DNA of 64,000 nucleotides from Alloalcanivorax xiamenensis (GCF_009846745.1 NZ_AQPF01000004.1:169941-233940), one strand, 5' to 3'. Counted from the stretch's first letter, positions 26,177 through 34,938 are shown. Program-made: numbers and translations. Notes: a model not told the origin generated them from the sequence alone.

Positions 26177-27634
26177 TTACCAGATGGTCCTCACCAGCAC
26201 ATGGCTGAGCAGGGTCACCACCACGATGCCCACCAGGTTGAGGAGGAAGCCAGCGCGGATCATGTCGCTGATGCGCAGATGGCCGGTGCCGAAAACAATG
26301 GCGTTGGGTGGCGTCGCCACCGGCATCATGAAGGCGCAACTGGCGGCGATGGCGGCGGGAATCGCCAGCAGTTCCGGTGACATGCCCTGCGACACCGCCA
26401 GGGCGCCAAGCAGCGGCAGAAAAGCGGCGGCGGTGGCGGTGTTGGAGGTGACCTCGGTCAGAAAGATGATCACCATGACCACCATGCCGATCAACAGCAC
26501 CAGCGGCAGGAAACCAAGCGCTCCCATGCCCTGGGCGATCCAGTCGGCGAGCCCGGTGGCGCGGATCTGAGCGGCCAGGGACAGGCCGCCGCCGAACAGC
26601 AGCAGCACGCCCCAGGGCAGCTTGCCGGCATGGCCCCAGCTCATCAGGAAATCCCGGTTCTTGAGGCTCACCGGCACCAGGAACAAGGCGATGGCCGCCG
26701 CCATGGCAATACTGGTGTCGTTGATTCCCGGCACGACTTTGGCGATCAAAGGCTGGAATACCCAGGCGAAGGCGGCGCACAAAAACACCACCGCGACCCC
26801 TTTTTCACCCCGGGACAACGGTCCCATCGCCTTGAGCTCGTTGTTGATCAGAGCGTCGCTGTCGGCCAGTTTTTCCGCTTTGCGCAGGCCGCCCCGGGTC
26901 AGCCACAGCCAGGTCACGACCAGCATCACCACCGACACCGGCACCCCCACCAGCATCCACTGGCCGAAGCCAATGTGAATATCGTAATTGTCCTTCAGAA
27001 AGGCAATCAGCAGCGCGTTGGGTGGCGTGCCGATCAGGGTGGCGATGCCGCCGATGCTGGCGGCGTAGGCGATGCCCAGCAACAGGCCGATGGAGAGACG
27101 TTCGCTGTGCGGATTGTCCTCGCCGAGCAAGGTGATCACCGACATGCCGATGGGCAGCATCATGATGGAGGTGGCGGTGTTGCTGACCCACATGCTGAGA
27201 AAGGCGGTGGCGAGCATGAAACCGGCCACCTGGTAGGCGGGTTGGCTGCCGACGGCGCGCAGGGTCATCAGGGCGATGCGCTTGTGCAGATTCCAGCGTT
27301 CCATGGCCAGCCCCAGCATGAAACCGCCGAGAAACAGAAAGATCGCCGGGTTGGCGTAGGGCGCGGACGCCTTGTCCACGGTGCTGATGCCCAGGGCGGG
27401 CGCCATCAGAATCGGCAGCAGGGAGGTGACCGGAATCGGGATTGCCTCGGTGGACCACCAGGTGGCCATTAACAAGGTCAGGCCCACGGTACGCCAGCCT
27501 GCTTCACTCAAGGTGCCGGGCGGATCGGTGAGCAGGCAGGCCAACAACAGCAGGGGGCCGAGAAACAGGCCGATCCAGGCGGCGATATCGGTGTCTTTCT
27601 TGATCTCGGCCTGATGCCGGGCAGCGTCGGTCAT
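26177..27634 (-). CDS. DASS family anion:sodium symporter (SLC13/CitT type)
   Basis: This 485-residue inner-membrane carrier shows both family SNT motifs: MWVSNTATSIMMLPIGMS and TEVTSNTATAAAFLPLLG, which form the sodium and anion sites. About eleven helices are visible. Members carry dicarboxylates or sulfate. ATG at 27634 has AGGAG upstream. As last gene of the blh-SQR-sulP run (76 bp after sulP), it may move sulfate, sulfite or thiosulfate rather than a dicarboxylate; that is inference from context. Confidence 0.88.
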   Translation of the reverse strand: MTDAARHQAEIKKDTDIAAWIGLFLGPLLLLACLLTDPPGTLSEAGWRTVGLTLLMATWWSTEAIPIPVTSLLPILMAPALGISTVDKASAPYANPAIFLFLGGFMLGLAMERWNLHKRIALMTLRAVGSQPAYQVAGFMLATAFLSMWVSNTATSIMMLPIGMSVITLLGEDNPHSERLSIGLLLGIAYAASIGGIATLIGTPPNALLIAFLKDNYDIHIGFGQWMLVGVPVSVVMLVVTWLWLTRGGLRKAEKLADSDALINNELKAMGPLSRGEKGVAVVFLCAAFAWVFQPLIAKVVPGINDTSIAMAAAIALFLVPVSLKNRDFLMSWGHAGKLPWGVLLLFGGGLSLAAQIRATGLADWIAQGMGALGFLPLVLLIGMVVMVIIFLTEVTSNTATAAAFLPLLGALAVSQGMSPELLAIPAAIAASCAFMMPVATPPNAIVFGTGHLRISDMIRAGFLLNLVGIVVVTLLSHVLVRTIW

Positions 27635-27710
27635 TGACCACTCCTGGGGCGCATAACGAAAAACAAACCAGTATGCGCTCAGGCCTGGACGCTGGGAATT
27701 AGACTTATCG

Positions 27711-29465
27711 CTAGGACGGCGGGGAGAGGCTCGCCGGGTCCAGAGTGCGCAAGGCGTCGAAATGGGTCAGAAAGATTCGGCCATGCAGGTGTTCCGGGAA
27801 GGGGGAGCGGCGCAAACGATCCATCACCGGGCCTTTGACCTCGGACAAATGCAGCGTGACACCGGCGTCCCCCAGCCGTTGATTGAGGCTTTCCAGGCTG
27901 TCCAGCGCGCTGGCGTCGATCTGGTTGACCGCCGAGCACAGCAGTACCACGTGGCGGACCTGGGGACGCTGCATCACGCCGTCGTAGATCTGATCCTCCA
28001 GATGGCGGGCATTGGCGAAGTAAAGAGACTCGTCCACCCGCAGCGACAGCACGGAGGGGGACACTTGCACCTGATGCCGCTGCACATTGCGGAAATGCTC
28101 GGTGCCGGGCACCTGGCCCAATTCCGCCACATGGGGCTGGCCGGTGCGCCACAGGAACAACAGCAGCGACGACAGCACCCCGGCGATCACGCCCACTTCC
28201 ACGCCCATCAGCAGCACACCAGCCATGGTCACGGCCATGGCCAGGCCGTCCGCGCGGGAATAGCGCCAGGTGCGGGCCAGGGCGCCAAGGTCCACCAGGC
28301 TGAGCACGGCGACGATGATGGTGGCGGCCAGGGTGGCCTTCGGCAGAGCCTGGAACCAGGGCGTGAAGAACAGGGCAGTCAGGGCGATCCCCACGGCGGT
28401 GAGGATGCCAGCCAGGGGGCTGCGGGCGCCGGCATCGAAATTCACCACCGAGCGGGAGAAGCCGCCGGTAACCGGAAAACCGCCGCTCACCGCCGAAGCC
28501 AGGTTGGCCATGCCCAGGCCGGTCAGTTCCGCGTTGCTGTCGATGCGTTGACGGCGCTTGGCGGCCAGGGTCTGGGCCACCGACACCGATTCGACGAAGC
28601 CGATCAGGCTGATCAGCAAAGCCGGCAGCAGCAGTGCCCGCCACAGTTCCGCATCGAACGCAGGCAGACTCAGATCCGGCAGACCGCCGGGAATGGCGCC
28701 CACCGTGGCCACGCCTGCCTGATGCAGATTCAGGCCTTCCACCGCCAGGGTGGTGAGGATCACCGCCAGCACCGGCGCCGCCTTGCTGACAAGGTCCGCC
28801 GCCGACGCGGAAAGACGGGTGCGGGCGAGCAGGGATTTCAGGCCGGAGCGGGCCCAGAACAAGAACGCCAGAGTGAGCAGGCCGAGGACCACCGTGGTCC
28901 ATTGAATCCGGCCGATTTGCGCCACCAGGGCCCCCCCCAGAGCCCACAGTGTGTCACCGTGCAAGGGAATACCCAGCAGATGTTTGAGCTGGCTGGCGGC
29001 GATCAGCAGACCGGAAGCGGAAATAAAACCGCCGATCACTGAATGACTGAGCAGGTTCGCCACCCAGCCGAGACGCAGCAGGCCCATGCCGACCAGCATC
29101 AGCCCGGAGAGCAACGCCAGTACCGTGGTGGCGAGCAGGAAAGTGGCGCTGTCACCGCCGGCCACCTGACCGGCGGCCGCGGCGGTCATCAATGAGATCA
29201 CCGCCACCGGCCCCACCGCCAGGGTGCGACTGGAGCCGAACAGGGCGTAGGCCACCAGCGGCAGAATGCTGGCATAGAGCCCCATCTGCGCCGGAACACC
29301 GGCGAGTAGCGCGTAAGCCAGGCTCTGCGGGATCAGCATCAGGGTGACGATCACCGCCGCCAGGCCATCGGCGCTCAGATCCCGGCGCTGATAGCCGGCC
29401 AGCCAGCGTGACGCCGGCAGCCAGGACGGCAGTGACGGGCGGCGGCGAGGGGAGGCCGGACTCAC
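27711..29465 (-). CDS. SulP family anion transporter with STAS domain
   Basis: This 584-residue transporter has the SulP core with PQSLAYALLAGVPAQMGLYASILPLV and the following helices to about residue 440. A C-terminal STAS domain follows (VLSLRVDESLYFANARHLED, VVLLCSAVNQIDASALDSLESL). It probably exports or imports sulfate/sulfite generated by the sulfide-oxidising neighbours. The assigned start is GTG, and this codon lies in a perfect CTCACC-GTT-GGTGAG stem (29461-29475), which may limit initiation. A G8 run on the coding strand (28931-28938) is a slippage-prone site. Confidence 0.9.
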   Translation of the reverse strand: MSPASPRRRPSLPSWLPASRWLAGYQRRDLSADGLAAVIVTLMLIPQSLAYALLAGVPAQMGLYASILPLVAYALFGSSRTLAVGPVAVISLMTAAAAGQVAGGDSATFLLATTVLALLSGLMLVGMGLLRLGWVANLLSHSVIGGFISASGLLIAASQLKHLLGIPLHGDTLWALGGALVAQIGRIQWTTVVLGLLTLAFLFWARSGLKSLLARTRLSASAADLVSKAAPVLAVILTTLAVEGLNLHQAGVATVGAIPGGLPDLSLPAFDAELWRALLLPALLISLIGFVESVSVAQTLAAKRRQRIDSNAELTGLGMANLASAVSGGFPVTGGFSRSVVNFDAGARSPLAGILTAVGIALTALFFTPWFQALPKATLAATIIVAVLSLVDLGALARTWRYSRADGLAMAVTMAGVLLMGVEVGVIAGVLSSLLLFLWRTGQPHVAELGQVPGTEHFRNVQRHQVQVSPSVLSLRVDESLYFANARHLEDQIYDGVMQRPQVRHVVLLCSAVNQIDASALDSLESLNQRLGDAGVTLHLSEVKGPVMDRLRRSPFPEHLHGRIFLTHFDALRTLDPASLSPPS

Positions 29466-29493
29466 CGTTGGTGAGCCCGGTAATGGAGCAGGG

Positions 29494-31167
29494 TCATTTG
29501 GTTGGACCGGTGAGCCATTCGTGGCCTTTCAGCATCAGGTCGAAATAGATGCGCGGCATGGCCTTGGCCTTGAGCCACCAATACAGCGAGCGGGCCTGGG
29601 TGGGGGCCAGCGGAAAAGTGGGCTGCAGTACGCCCTGGTAGCCGAATTCCGCCAGGATCACCTTGCCTTTTTCCACGGTCAGCGGGCAGGCGCCGTAGCC
29701 GTCATAGGCGGCGCCGGGGGACCGGCCGTCGAGCACCGACAGCAGGTTTCCGGCCAGTACCGGCGCCTGTTTGCGTACCGCCGCGGCGGTCTTGGCGTTG
29801 CTGGTGCCGGCCGCGTCGCCAAGGGCGAAGACATTGGCGAAGCGCGGATGTTGCAGGGTGGCCGGATCCAGATCGACCCAGCCGTTGCCGTTGGCCAGTG
29901 GGCTGTCAGCGACGAACGCCGGCGCTTTTTGTGGCGGTGTCACGTGCAACAGGTCAAAGCTCTCTTCCCGCTCCCGTGCGTTACCGTCCTGATCCTTGTC
30001 CACGAACCAGGCTTTGCGATGGCCCGCGTCCACCGCTTTCAGGGTGCTGCGGAAGTTCAGAGTGGCGCTGTAGCGCTGTACGTATTCCATCAACGGCGGC
30101 ACGAAGTCGGCGACGCCGAACAGCGCCTCGCCGGCATTGTGGAAGTGCACGTCGATATTTGGCAGCGCGCCGCGTTGCTCCCAGTGATGGCAGGACAGGT
30201 ACATGGCTTTTTGCGGCGCGCCGGCGCATTTGATGGGCATCGGCGGTTGCGTGAACAGGGCGCGGCCATGTTTCAGGTTCTGCACGCATTCCCAGGTATA
30301 GGGCGCATGCTCGAACAGGTAGTTACTGGTCACGCCGTTGTGGCCGAGGCTGTCGCGCAGGCCTTCCACCGCGTCCAGATCCAGTTCCAGGCCGGGGGCG
30401 ACGACCAGCGCGCGATAGCCGAGGCGGTCGCCATCATCCAGGATCACCTGGTTGCGCTCCGGATCGAAACCGGCGACCCGGGCCCGGATCCATTTGCTGC
30501 CTCGTGGCATCACCTGGGTCATCGGCCGGGCGGTATCGCGGCGGCGGAAGGCGCCGGCGCCGACCAAAGTCCAGGCGGGCTGGTAATAATGAGTGTCGCG
30601 CGGTTCCACCACCGCGACATTCAGGGACGGACGCCGCTTCAGCAGGCTGGCGGCGGCGGCCAGTCCACCGGCGCCACCGCCGATGATCAGCACATCCCAG
30701 TCGTTGGCCGGTGAACGGCGGGGGGCGTCAGCGCCTTGCCCCTGCTGCCAGCGTTGCTCCAGGCGGGAGCGCTGTTTTTCCAGGTCATAGCCGGCGGCGG
30801 TGGTGGTGGCGAGCACCGTTTGTGGGTCCAGCCGTGAGGACTGCGATAGTGCCCACAGTGTGCTGGAGCGGTTGCCGGTGCGGCAGAAAGCCATGACCGG
30901 CGCGCGATTGTCCGCCAGCAGTTGTCCGAAGCGCTGGATCTGATCGTCGCTGATTTCGCCCGGGGTGATTGGCAAATAGTAATATCGCAGGCCGGCTTCG
31001 GCGGCGGCTTCGGCCAGAGCCTCGCTGGCGGGCTGGTCCTCGCCTTCACCGTCCGGGCGGTTGTTGATGACGGTGTGAAAGCCGGCTTCGGCCAGGGCCT
31101 GCATATCCCCGGGCTGCAGCTGACCGGCCACCGAGATGGCCGGCGTCAGAGTCTTGTAGTCGTTCAT
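29494..31167 (-). CDS. Fused phosphatase/sulfurtransferase-like domain and type II sulfide:quinone oxidoreductase
   Basis: This 557-residue fusion has two parts. Residues 1-~112 form a TIGR01244-type (dual-specificity phosphatase-like) domain with the active loop CRTGNRS (Cys95). From ~157 there is a flavoprotein with the FAD motif LIIGGGAGG, the KCAGAPQKAMYLSCHHW segment and YDGYGACPLTVEKGKVILAEF. These two Cys-containing segments recall the redox Cys pair of human-type SQR. The enzyme oxidises sulfide to persulfide and passes electrons to quinone; the front domain may accept or transfer the persulfide. ATG at 31167 has GGAG upstream; it starts 21 bp after blh. Confidence 0.92.
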   Translation of the reverse strand: MNDYKTLTPAISVAGQLQPGDMQALAEAGFHTVINNRPDGEGEDQPASEALAEAAAEAGLRYYYLPITPGEISDDQIQRFGQLLADNRAPVMAFCRTGNRSSTLWALSQSSRLDPQTVLATTTAAGYDLEKQRSRLEQRWQQGQGADAPRRSPANDWDVLIIGGGAGGLAAAASLLKRRPSLNVAVVEPRDTHYYQPAWTLVGAGAFRRRDTARPMTQVMPRGSKWIRARVAGFDPERNQVILDDGDRLGYRALVVAPGLELDLDAVEGLRDSLGHNGVTSNYLFEHAPYTWECVQNLKHGRALFTQPPMPIKCAGAPQKAMYLSCHHWEQRGALPNIDVHFHNAGEALFGVADFVPPLMEYVQRYSATLNFRSTLKAVDAGHRKAWFVDKDQDGNAREREESFDLLHVTPPQKAPAFVADSPLANGNGWVDLDPATLQHPRFANVFALGDAAGTSNAKTAAAVRKQAPVLAGNLLSVLDGRSPGAAYDGYGACPLTVEKGKVILAEFGYQGVLQPTFPLAPTQARSLYWWLKAKAMPRIYFDLMLKGHEWLTGPTK

Positions 31168-31188
31168 TGCGCTCCGCTCTCGTGTCTC

Positions 31189-32055
31189 TTAAATCGAATT
31201 CAGTGGAATCTTCAGATAGTGGACGCCGTTGTCCTCCGCCGGTGGCAGATGGCCGGCGCGCATGTTGACCTGTACCGACGGCAGGATCAGGCGCGGCATA
31301 CCCAGTCCGGCATCGCGGCTCTCGCGCATGGCGACGAACTGATCCTCACTGACCCCGTCGTGAACATGGATGTTGGCGCGCCGCTGCTCCTCCACGGTGG
31401 TTTCCCAGTGGTACTGCTCGCGTCCCTCGGGCAGGTAATCGTGACACAAAAACATGCGGGTCGAGCCGGGTAATTCCAAAAGTTTGCGCACCGACTGGTA
31501 CAGGGTGCGGGCGTCACCGCCGGGGAAGTCACAACGGGCGGTGCCGTAGTCGGGCATGAACAGAGTGTCGCCGACGAATACCGCGTCGCCGATCCGGTGA
31601 CTCATGCAGGCCGGAGTATGGCCCGGGGTGTGCAGGGCCACGGCTTCCAGATTACCAACCCGATAATGCTCGCCATCCTCGAACAGGTGATCGAACTGGC
31701 CGCCGTCACGGGCGAATTCGGAACCGGCGTTGAAGATCTTGCCGAAGGTGTCTTGCACCGTCCGGATATGAGAACCGATGGCGAGCTTGCCGCCCACCTG
31801 TTCCTGAATCCAGGGTGCCGCCGACAGGTGATCGGCGTGGACGTGAGTCTCCAGCAGCCATTCCACGGTGAGGTCGTGCTCGCGCACGTAATCCACCAGC
31901 CGCTGGGCGCTGTCGTAACGGGTGCGCCCGGCGGCCGGGTCGTAGTCAAGCACTGAATCCACCACTGCGCAGTGCCGGGTATCCGGGTCGGTCACCACAT
32001 AGCTGACGGTGTTGGTGTTGGTGTCGAAGAAACTTTGCACTTGCGGACCGGCCAT
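31189..32055 (-). CDS. blh: MBL-fold persulfide dioxygenase-like hydrolase (Blh/ETHE1 type)
   Basis: This 288-residue metallo-beta-lactamase-fold enzyme likely oxidises glutathione persulfide to sulfite. The metal site is THVHADHLSA, with a further ligand in LHTPGHTPACMSH and GDTLFMPDYGTARCDFPGGD. The family is known as Blh in the BigR-controlled operons of Xylella and Agrobacterium. ATG at 32055 is preferred (GGAT seven bases upstream); ATG 32067 is an alternative. It is the first gene of the sulfide operon, behind the promoter at 32091-32119. Confidence 0.9.
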   Translation of the reverse strand: MAGPQVQSFFDTNTNTVSYVVTDPDTRHCAVVDSVLDYDPAAGRTRYDSAQRLVDYVREHDLTVEWLLETHVHADHLSAAPWIQEQVGGKLAIGSHIRTVQDTFGKIFNAGSEFARDGGQFDHLFEDGEHYRVGNLEAVALHTPGHTPACMSHRIGDAVFVGDTLFMPDYGTARCDFPGGDARTLYQSVRKLLELPGSTRMFLCHDYLPEGREQYHWETTVEEQRRANIHVHDGVSEDQFVAMRESRDAGLGMPRLILPSVQVNMRAGHLPPAEDNGVHYLKIPLNSI

Positions 32056-32090
32056 GACCCTATCCATCCAAAACGTTGCGGGATGGCACC

Positions 32091-32119
32091 GTTATAGGGG
32101 GCACGGAAGCGAAAGTCAA
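32091..32119 (-). promoter_or_regulatory. Sigma70-type promoter of the sulfide operon
   Basis: Read on the minus strand, TTGACT (32119-32114) and TATAAC (32096-32091) are separated by exactly 17 bp, close to consensus. Transcription would start around 32084 and leave a ~30-nt leader before blh. Confidence 0.7.
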
Positions 32120-32137
32120 ATAAGTTATATGCTTATT
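32119..32137. promoter_or_regulatory. Palindromic operator abutting the -35 box of the sulfide operon
   Basis: AATAAG-N7-CTTATT is a perfect inverted repeat in an AT-only stretch and shares one base with the -35 element. ArsR-type persulfide sensors (BigR/SqrR) repress homologous operons from AT-rich palindromes; that this is such a site is inference. No arsR-type gene lies in the window. Confidence 0.6.
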
Positions 32138-32165
32138 CTATTTGGGAATAATTGGTTCAGGCCGG

Positions 32166-32549
32166 TTATAATGCCGGGGCGCCATAAAGGGCCTCGCCGT
32201 GGATCTGACGTCCGTTCTCAAAACGCATGATTTCACAGGCGAACGCCCGCTTGCCATTGGCGCTGGCGATGTAATGCACCACCAATTGCTGGCCCGGTTC
32301 GTCACAGATGGCGGCCACCAGCTCGAAGTGCAAACCTGGCCGGTCGGCCAATGCCGCTACCCAGTAATCGCGCAGTGCCGCCTTGCCCTGAATACGGCTG
32401 GTGCCGACGTAGGGCTCGGCCACCGCGCTGATGAACACCGCGTCGTCGCTGAAGGCGGACACGACCGCTTCCACATCCCCCCGGTTCCAGGCGGCGATCC
32501 AGTGGTCGGCGTGTGATTGCAAATCAGCGTGAGTAAGACGGTCTGGCAT
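32166..32549 (-). CDS. SnoaL/NTF2-like protein
   Basis: This 127-residue single-domain protein has an NTF2-like cone fold: helix WIAAWNRGDVEAVVSAFSDDAVFIS, then GKAALRDYW and C-terminal strands (QQLVVHYIASANGKRAFACEIMRFENGRQI). Relatives include SnoaL-like enzymes and many of unknown function. It ends 111 bp before blh on the same strand, but the strong promoter in between suggests separate control. Confidence 0.8.
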   Translation of the reverse strand: MPDRLTHADLQSHADHWIAAWNRGDVEAVVSAFSDDAVFISAVAEPYVGTSRIQGKAALRDYWVAALADRPGLHFELVAAICDEPGQQLVVHYIASANGKRAFACEIMRFENGRQIHGEALYGAPAL

Positions 32550-32645
32550 GGAACCTCCGGGCAGTAATCAGCAGGGAAATCCGAGTATGGTGCCTGGCGG
32601 GAATGGCCGTCACGGTACAGATGACGGCCGTTTGCGCGGTACTGA

Positions 32646-34115
32646 TCAGGACGTGCCTTTGCGGCGGCCCGTCCCGCCAGCCAGCACCGCCATGGCCAGG
32701 GCCACCAGCAGCGTGGGCCAGACACCGGCCACCATGAAGGGAGTGCGGCCCTGGCGCGGCTGATATTCGCTGATCAGTACGCCGCGTTCGAATTGCGGTA
32801 ATCGGTCACGTACCCGGCCATGCGCGTCGACCACCGCCGTGACACCGTTATTGGTACCGCGCAGCAGCCAGCGCCCGGTTTCCAGGGTGCGCATGCGGGT
32901 CATCTGGAAATGCTGCAAGGGTCCGGCGGAGTGGCCGAACCAGGCATCGTTGCTGATGGTCAGCAGCACATCAGCATTGCCGGTGCGCTCCGCCACCTGG
33001 GCCGGATAGAGCATCTCGTAGCAGATCGCCGGCGCGATCTCCTGACCCAGGGCGAACAGGTTGGGCTGGGCGGGGCGGCCCGGCGTGAAGCTGGACATGG
33101 GCAGATCAAAGAAGGGAATCCAGCCGCGGATCAGGCCCTCCAGCGGCACGTATTCGCCGAACGGAACCAGCTTCTGCTTGTGATAAACACCATCGTGGCC
33201 GGTGCCCACCACCGCCACGCTGTTGTGGTATCGCGGTGGGTAGGTGCTGGCATCGCGCCAGGGCAAACCACTGACCAGGGCACCGCCCCTGGCGGCGATC
33301 CGTTCGCCCTCGCCATCCACGAAGCCGCGAATATCCTGATAGAACTCGATCATCGCCGACTCCGGCCAGATCACCAGGGTGTCCTCCGGCAGATCGGCGC
33401 TAAGCGAGTGGTAGATCTTCTGGGTCTCGTCGCGCATGGTGGCCAGCCACTTCAGGTCCTGCGGGATGTTGCCCTGCACCAGAGCCACCTGTTGCGACGG
33501 ACCGGAAGGGTGGGTGAAGGCATGGCGGCCGGCCAGCAGGGCCGCCGTCACCAGAATCAGTACCACCGCCACGGCCGCTCCGGCGCTGACCCGTGGCCGG
33601 GCCAGATCCACCACGGTGGCGGCGGCCAGCACCAGCGTCAGAGTGAGGGCCCAGACGCCGCCCAGCGGCGCCAACCCGGCCAGTGGCGTATCGATGGCGG
33701 CGTAACCGGCATAGAGCCAGGGGAACCCGGTCAACAGCCAGCCACGCACCCAGTCCAGCACCAGCCAGGTGCCGGCGAACACCATGGCGCGGGTGCCGCG
33801 CCGCTTGGTGAACCAGAAAGCCAGCCCATAAAACAGGGCCAATCCCATGGCGAACACGGCGGTGAATGGAATCGACATCCATAACGGCATGAAGCCGTAA
33901 TCGGTCATTGAAACGTGCAGCCAACTGATTCCAAAGCCGAACATGCCGACGCCATACAGCCAACCCGCGGCAAAGGCCCGCCCCGGAGTTGGCGACCGCA
34001 CCAGGGCGGTATAACCGAGAGCGGCGCTGACCAGCACCAGTGGCCACAGATCGTAGGGGGCAAAGGCGAGGGGAAACAGTAGCCCCGCGATCAGGGCGAG
34101 CAGCAGGTTGGGCAT
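32646..34115 (-). CDS. lnt: Apolipoprotein N-acyltransferase
   Basis: Lnt adds the third acyl chain to lipoproteins at the inner membrane. The 489-residue protein has six to eight helices followed by a nitrilase-like periplasmic domain. Its catalytic triad lies in IWPESAMIEFY (Glu), KQKLVPFGEYVPLE (Lys) and PAICYEMLYP (Cys). ATG at 34115 has GGGGA upstream; the longer frame is unconserved. It is normally next to corC, which here is 10.3 kb away. Confidence 0.95.
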   Translation of the reverse strand: MPNLLLALIAGLLFPLAFAPYDLWPLVLVSAALGYTALVRSPTPGRAFAAGWLYGVGMFGFGISWLHVSMTDYGFMPLWMSIPFTAVFAMGLALFYGLAFWFTKRRGTRAMVFAGTWLVLDWVRGWLLTGFPWLYAGYAAIDTPLAGLAPLGGVWALTLTLVLAAATVVDLARPRVSAGAAVAVVLILVTAALLAGRHAFTHPSGPSQQVALVQGNIPQDLKWLATMRDETQKIYHSLSADLPEDTLVIWPESAMIEFYQDIRGFVDGEGERIAARGGALVSGLPWRDASTYPPRYHNSVAVVGTGHDGVYHKQKLVPFGEYVPLEGLIRGWIPFFDLPMSSFTPGRPAQPNLFALGQEIAPAICYEMLYPAQVAERTGNADVLLTISNDAWFGHSAGPLQHFQMTRMRTLETGRWLLRGTNNGVTAVVDAHGRVRDRLPQFERGVLISEYQPRQGRTPFMVAGVWPTLLVALAMAVLAGGTGRRKGTS

Positions 34116-34276
34116 GGTTGTCGGCGATCCCCAAATGAACTCGGAAACAGGGCGTAACGGTTGGCCCCAGCATAGTGAGGCCACGTTATACGCAAATTAA
34201 TCGCCTTGCGCCATGGGGCCCTGTCTCTGAGTTGGTATGGAGCTTGCAACGCTTGGGGAACCTTTGAAAAACACCT

Positions 34277-34361
34277 CGTCATCCCGGGCTTGACCCGGGA
34301 TCCCCCTCTGGAGGGCGCATCACTCCGTAGCGGGAGATGCCGGATCGAGTCCGGCATGACG
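34277..34361. repeat. Palindromic repeat family 2, copy 2
   Basis: The ATCCCGGG-CTTGA-CCCGGGAT palindrome comes first and TGCCGGA-TCGAG-TCCGGCA second, so this copy is inverted relative to copy 1. It is flanked by CGTCAT and ATGACG. A T6 run (34362-34367) follows, so on the plus strand it could act as a terminator ahead of cynS. The preceding CCTTTGAAAAAC is shared with copy 3. The remainder of the lnt-cynS gap shows nothing else. Confidence 0.85.
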
Positions 34362-34412
34362 TTTTTTCCGAGGCTTGTTAGCAGGAGAGTGTGCCGTGAC
34401 AGGAGAGATACC

Positions 34413-34853
34413 GTGGATAAACAGCAAATGACCGACCTTATTGTCACCGCCAAGGCAAAGCGGGGACTGACCTGGGAAAAGATGGGCGAGGACCTGGGGA
34501 TGTCGCCGGTATGGCTGGCGTCCGCCTGCCTTGGCATGAATGGCGCGCCGCCGGAAAAAGCCATGGCGATCACCGAGTACCTGGGGCTGGACCAGGGCGT
34601 GGCCAGGGCATTGGAAGCGTTTCCCACAAAAATCTGGGACCAGACCGTGCCGACGGACCCGTTGATCTACCGGTTCTACGAAATCGCGGGGGTTTATGGC
34701 ACCACGCTGAAAGAGGTGATCCAGGAAAAATTCGGCGACGGCATCATGAGCGCCATCGACTTCACCATGGAAGTGGACAAACAGGAAGACCCCAAGGGAG
34801 ACCGTGTGGTGGTGACCATGAACGGAAAATTCCTGCCCTACAAGCATTGGTGA
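34413..34853 (+). CDS. cynS: Cyanate hydratase (cyanase)
   Basis: CynS converts cyanate and bicarbonate to carbamate, which gives ammonia and CO2. The 146-residue protein has the N-terminal helical domain (TDLIVTAKAKRGLTWEKMGEDLGMSP) and the catalytic domain with Arg and Glu in IYRFYEIAGVYG and Ser in GDGIMSAIDF, ending FLPYKHW. GTG at 34413 is the start, with AGGAG seven bases upstream; the frame further up runs through a repeat. No carbonic anhydrase (cynT) or transporter for cyanate is adjacent. Confidence 0.97.
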   Translation: MDKQQMTDLIVTAKAKRGLTWEKMGEDLGMSPVWLASACLGMNGAPPEKAMAITEYLGLDQGVARALEAFPTKIWDQTVPTDPLIYRFYEIAGVYGTTLKEVIQEKFGDGIMSAIDFTMEVDKQEDPKGDRVVVTMNGKFLPYKHW

Positions 34854-34863
34854 CGGGGAGGGC

Positions 34864-34888
34864 GGTCAGGTGAGAAAAGGGCCTGACC
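34864..34888 (+). terminator. Possible terminator hairpin after cynS
   Basis: GGTCAGG and CCTGACC form a perfect 7-bp stem 10 bp past the cynS stop. The downstream sequence lacks a run of T, so this is a weak call. Confidence 0.4.
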
Positions 34889-34910
34889 GGCCTCCGGCCT
34901 TGTTGGCGCC

Positions 34911-34938
34911 TTGCCGTGCCATAAAAAAATGGTATATA
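34911..34938 (+). promoter_or_regulatory. Putative promoter of the lysR gene
   Basis: TTGCCG and TATATA lie 16 bp apart, 67 bp upstream of the LysR start. An inverted repeat TGCCAT-N6-ATGGTA fills the spacer and -10 edge (34917-34934), which would suit autoregulation. Confidence 0.5.

Noticed and set aside
32167..32172. TATAAT on the plus strand near the end of the SnoaL-like gene
   Set aside because: There is no -35 box at 15-19 bp and it would only drive antisense transcription of the small gene.
34206..34412. An N-terminal extension of cyanase
   Set aside because: It runs through palindromic repeat copy 2; the GTG at 34413 has an AGGAG site and matches the usual protein length.
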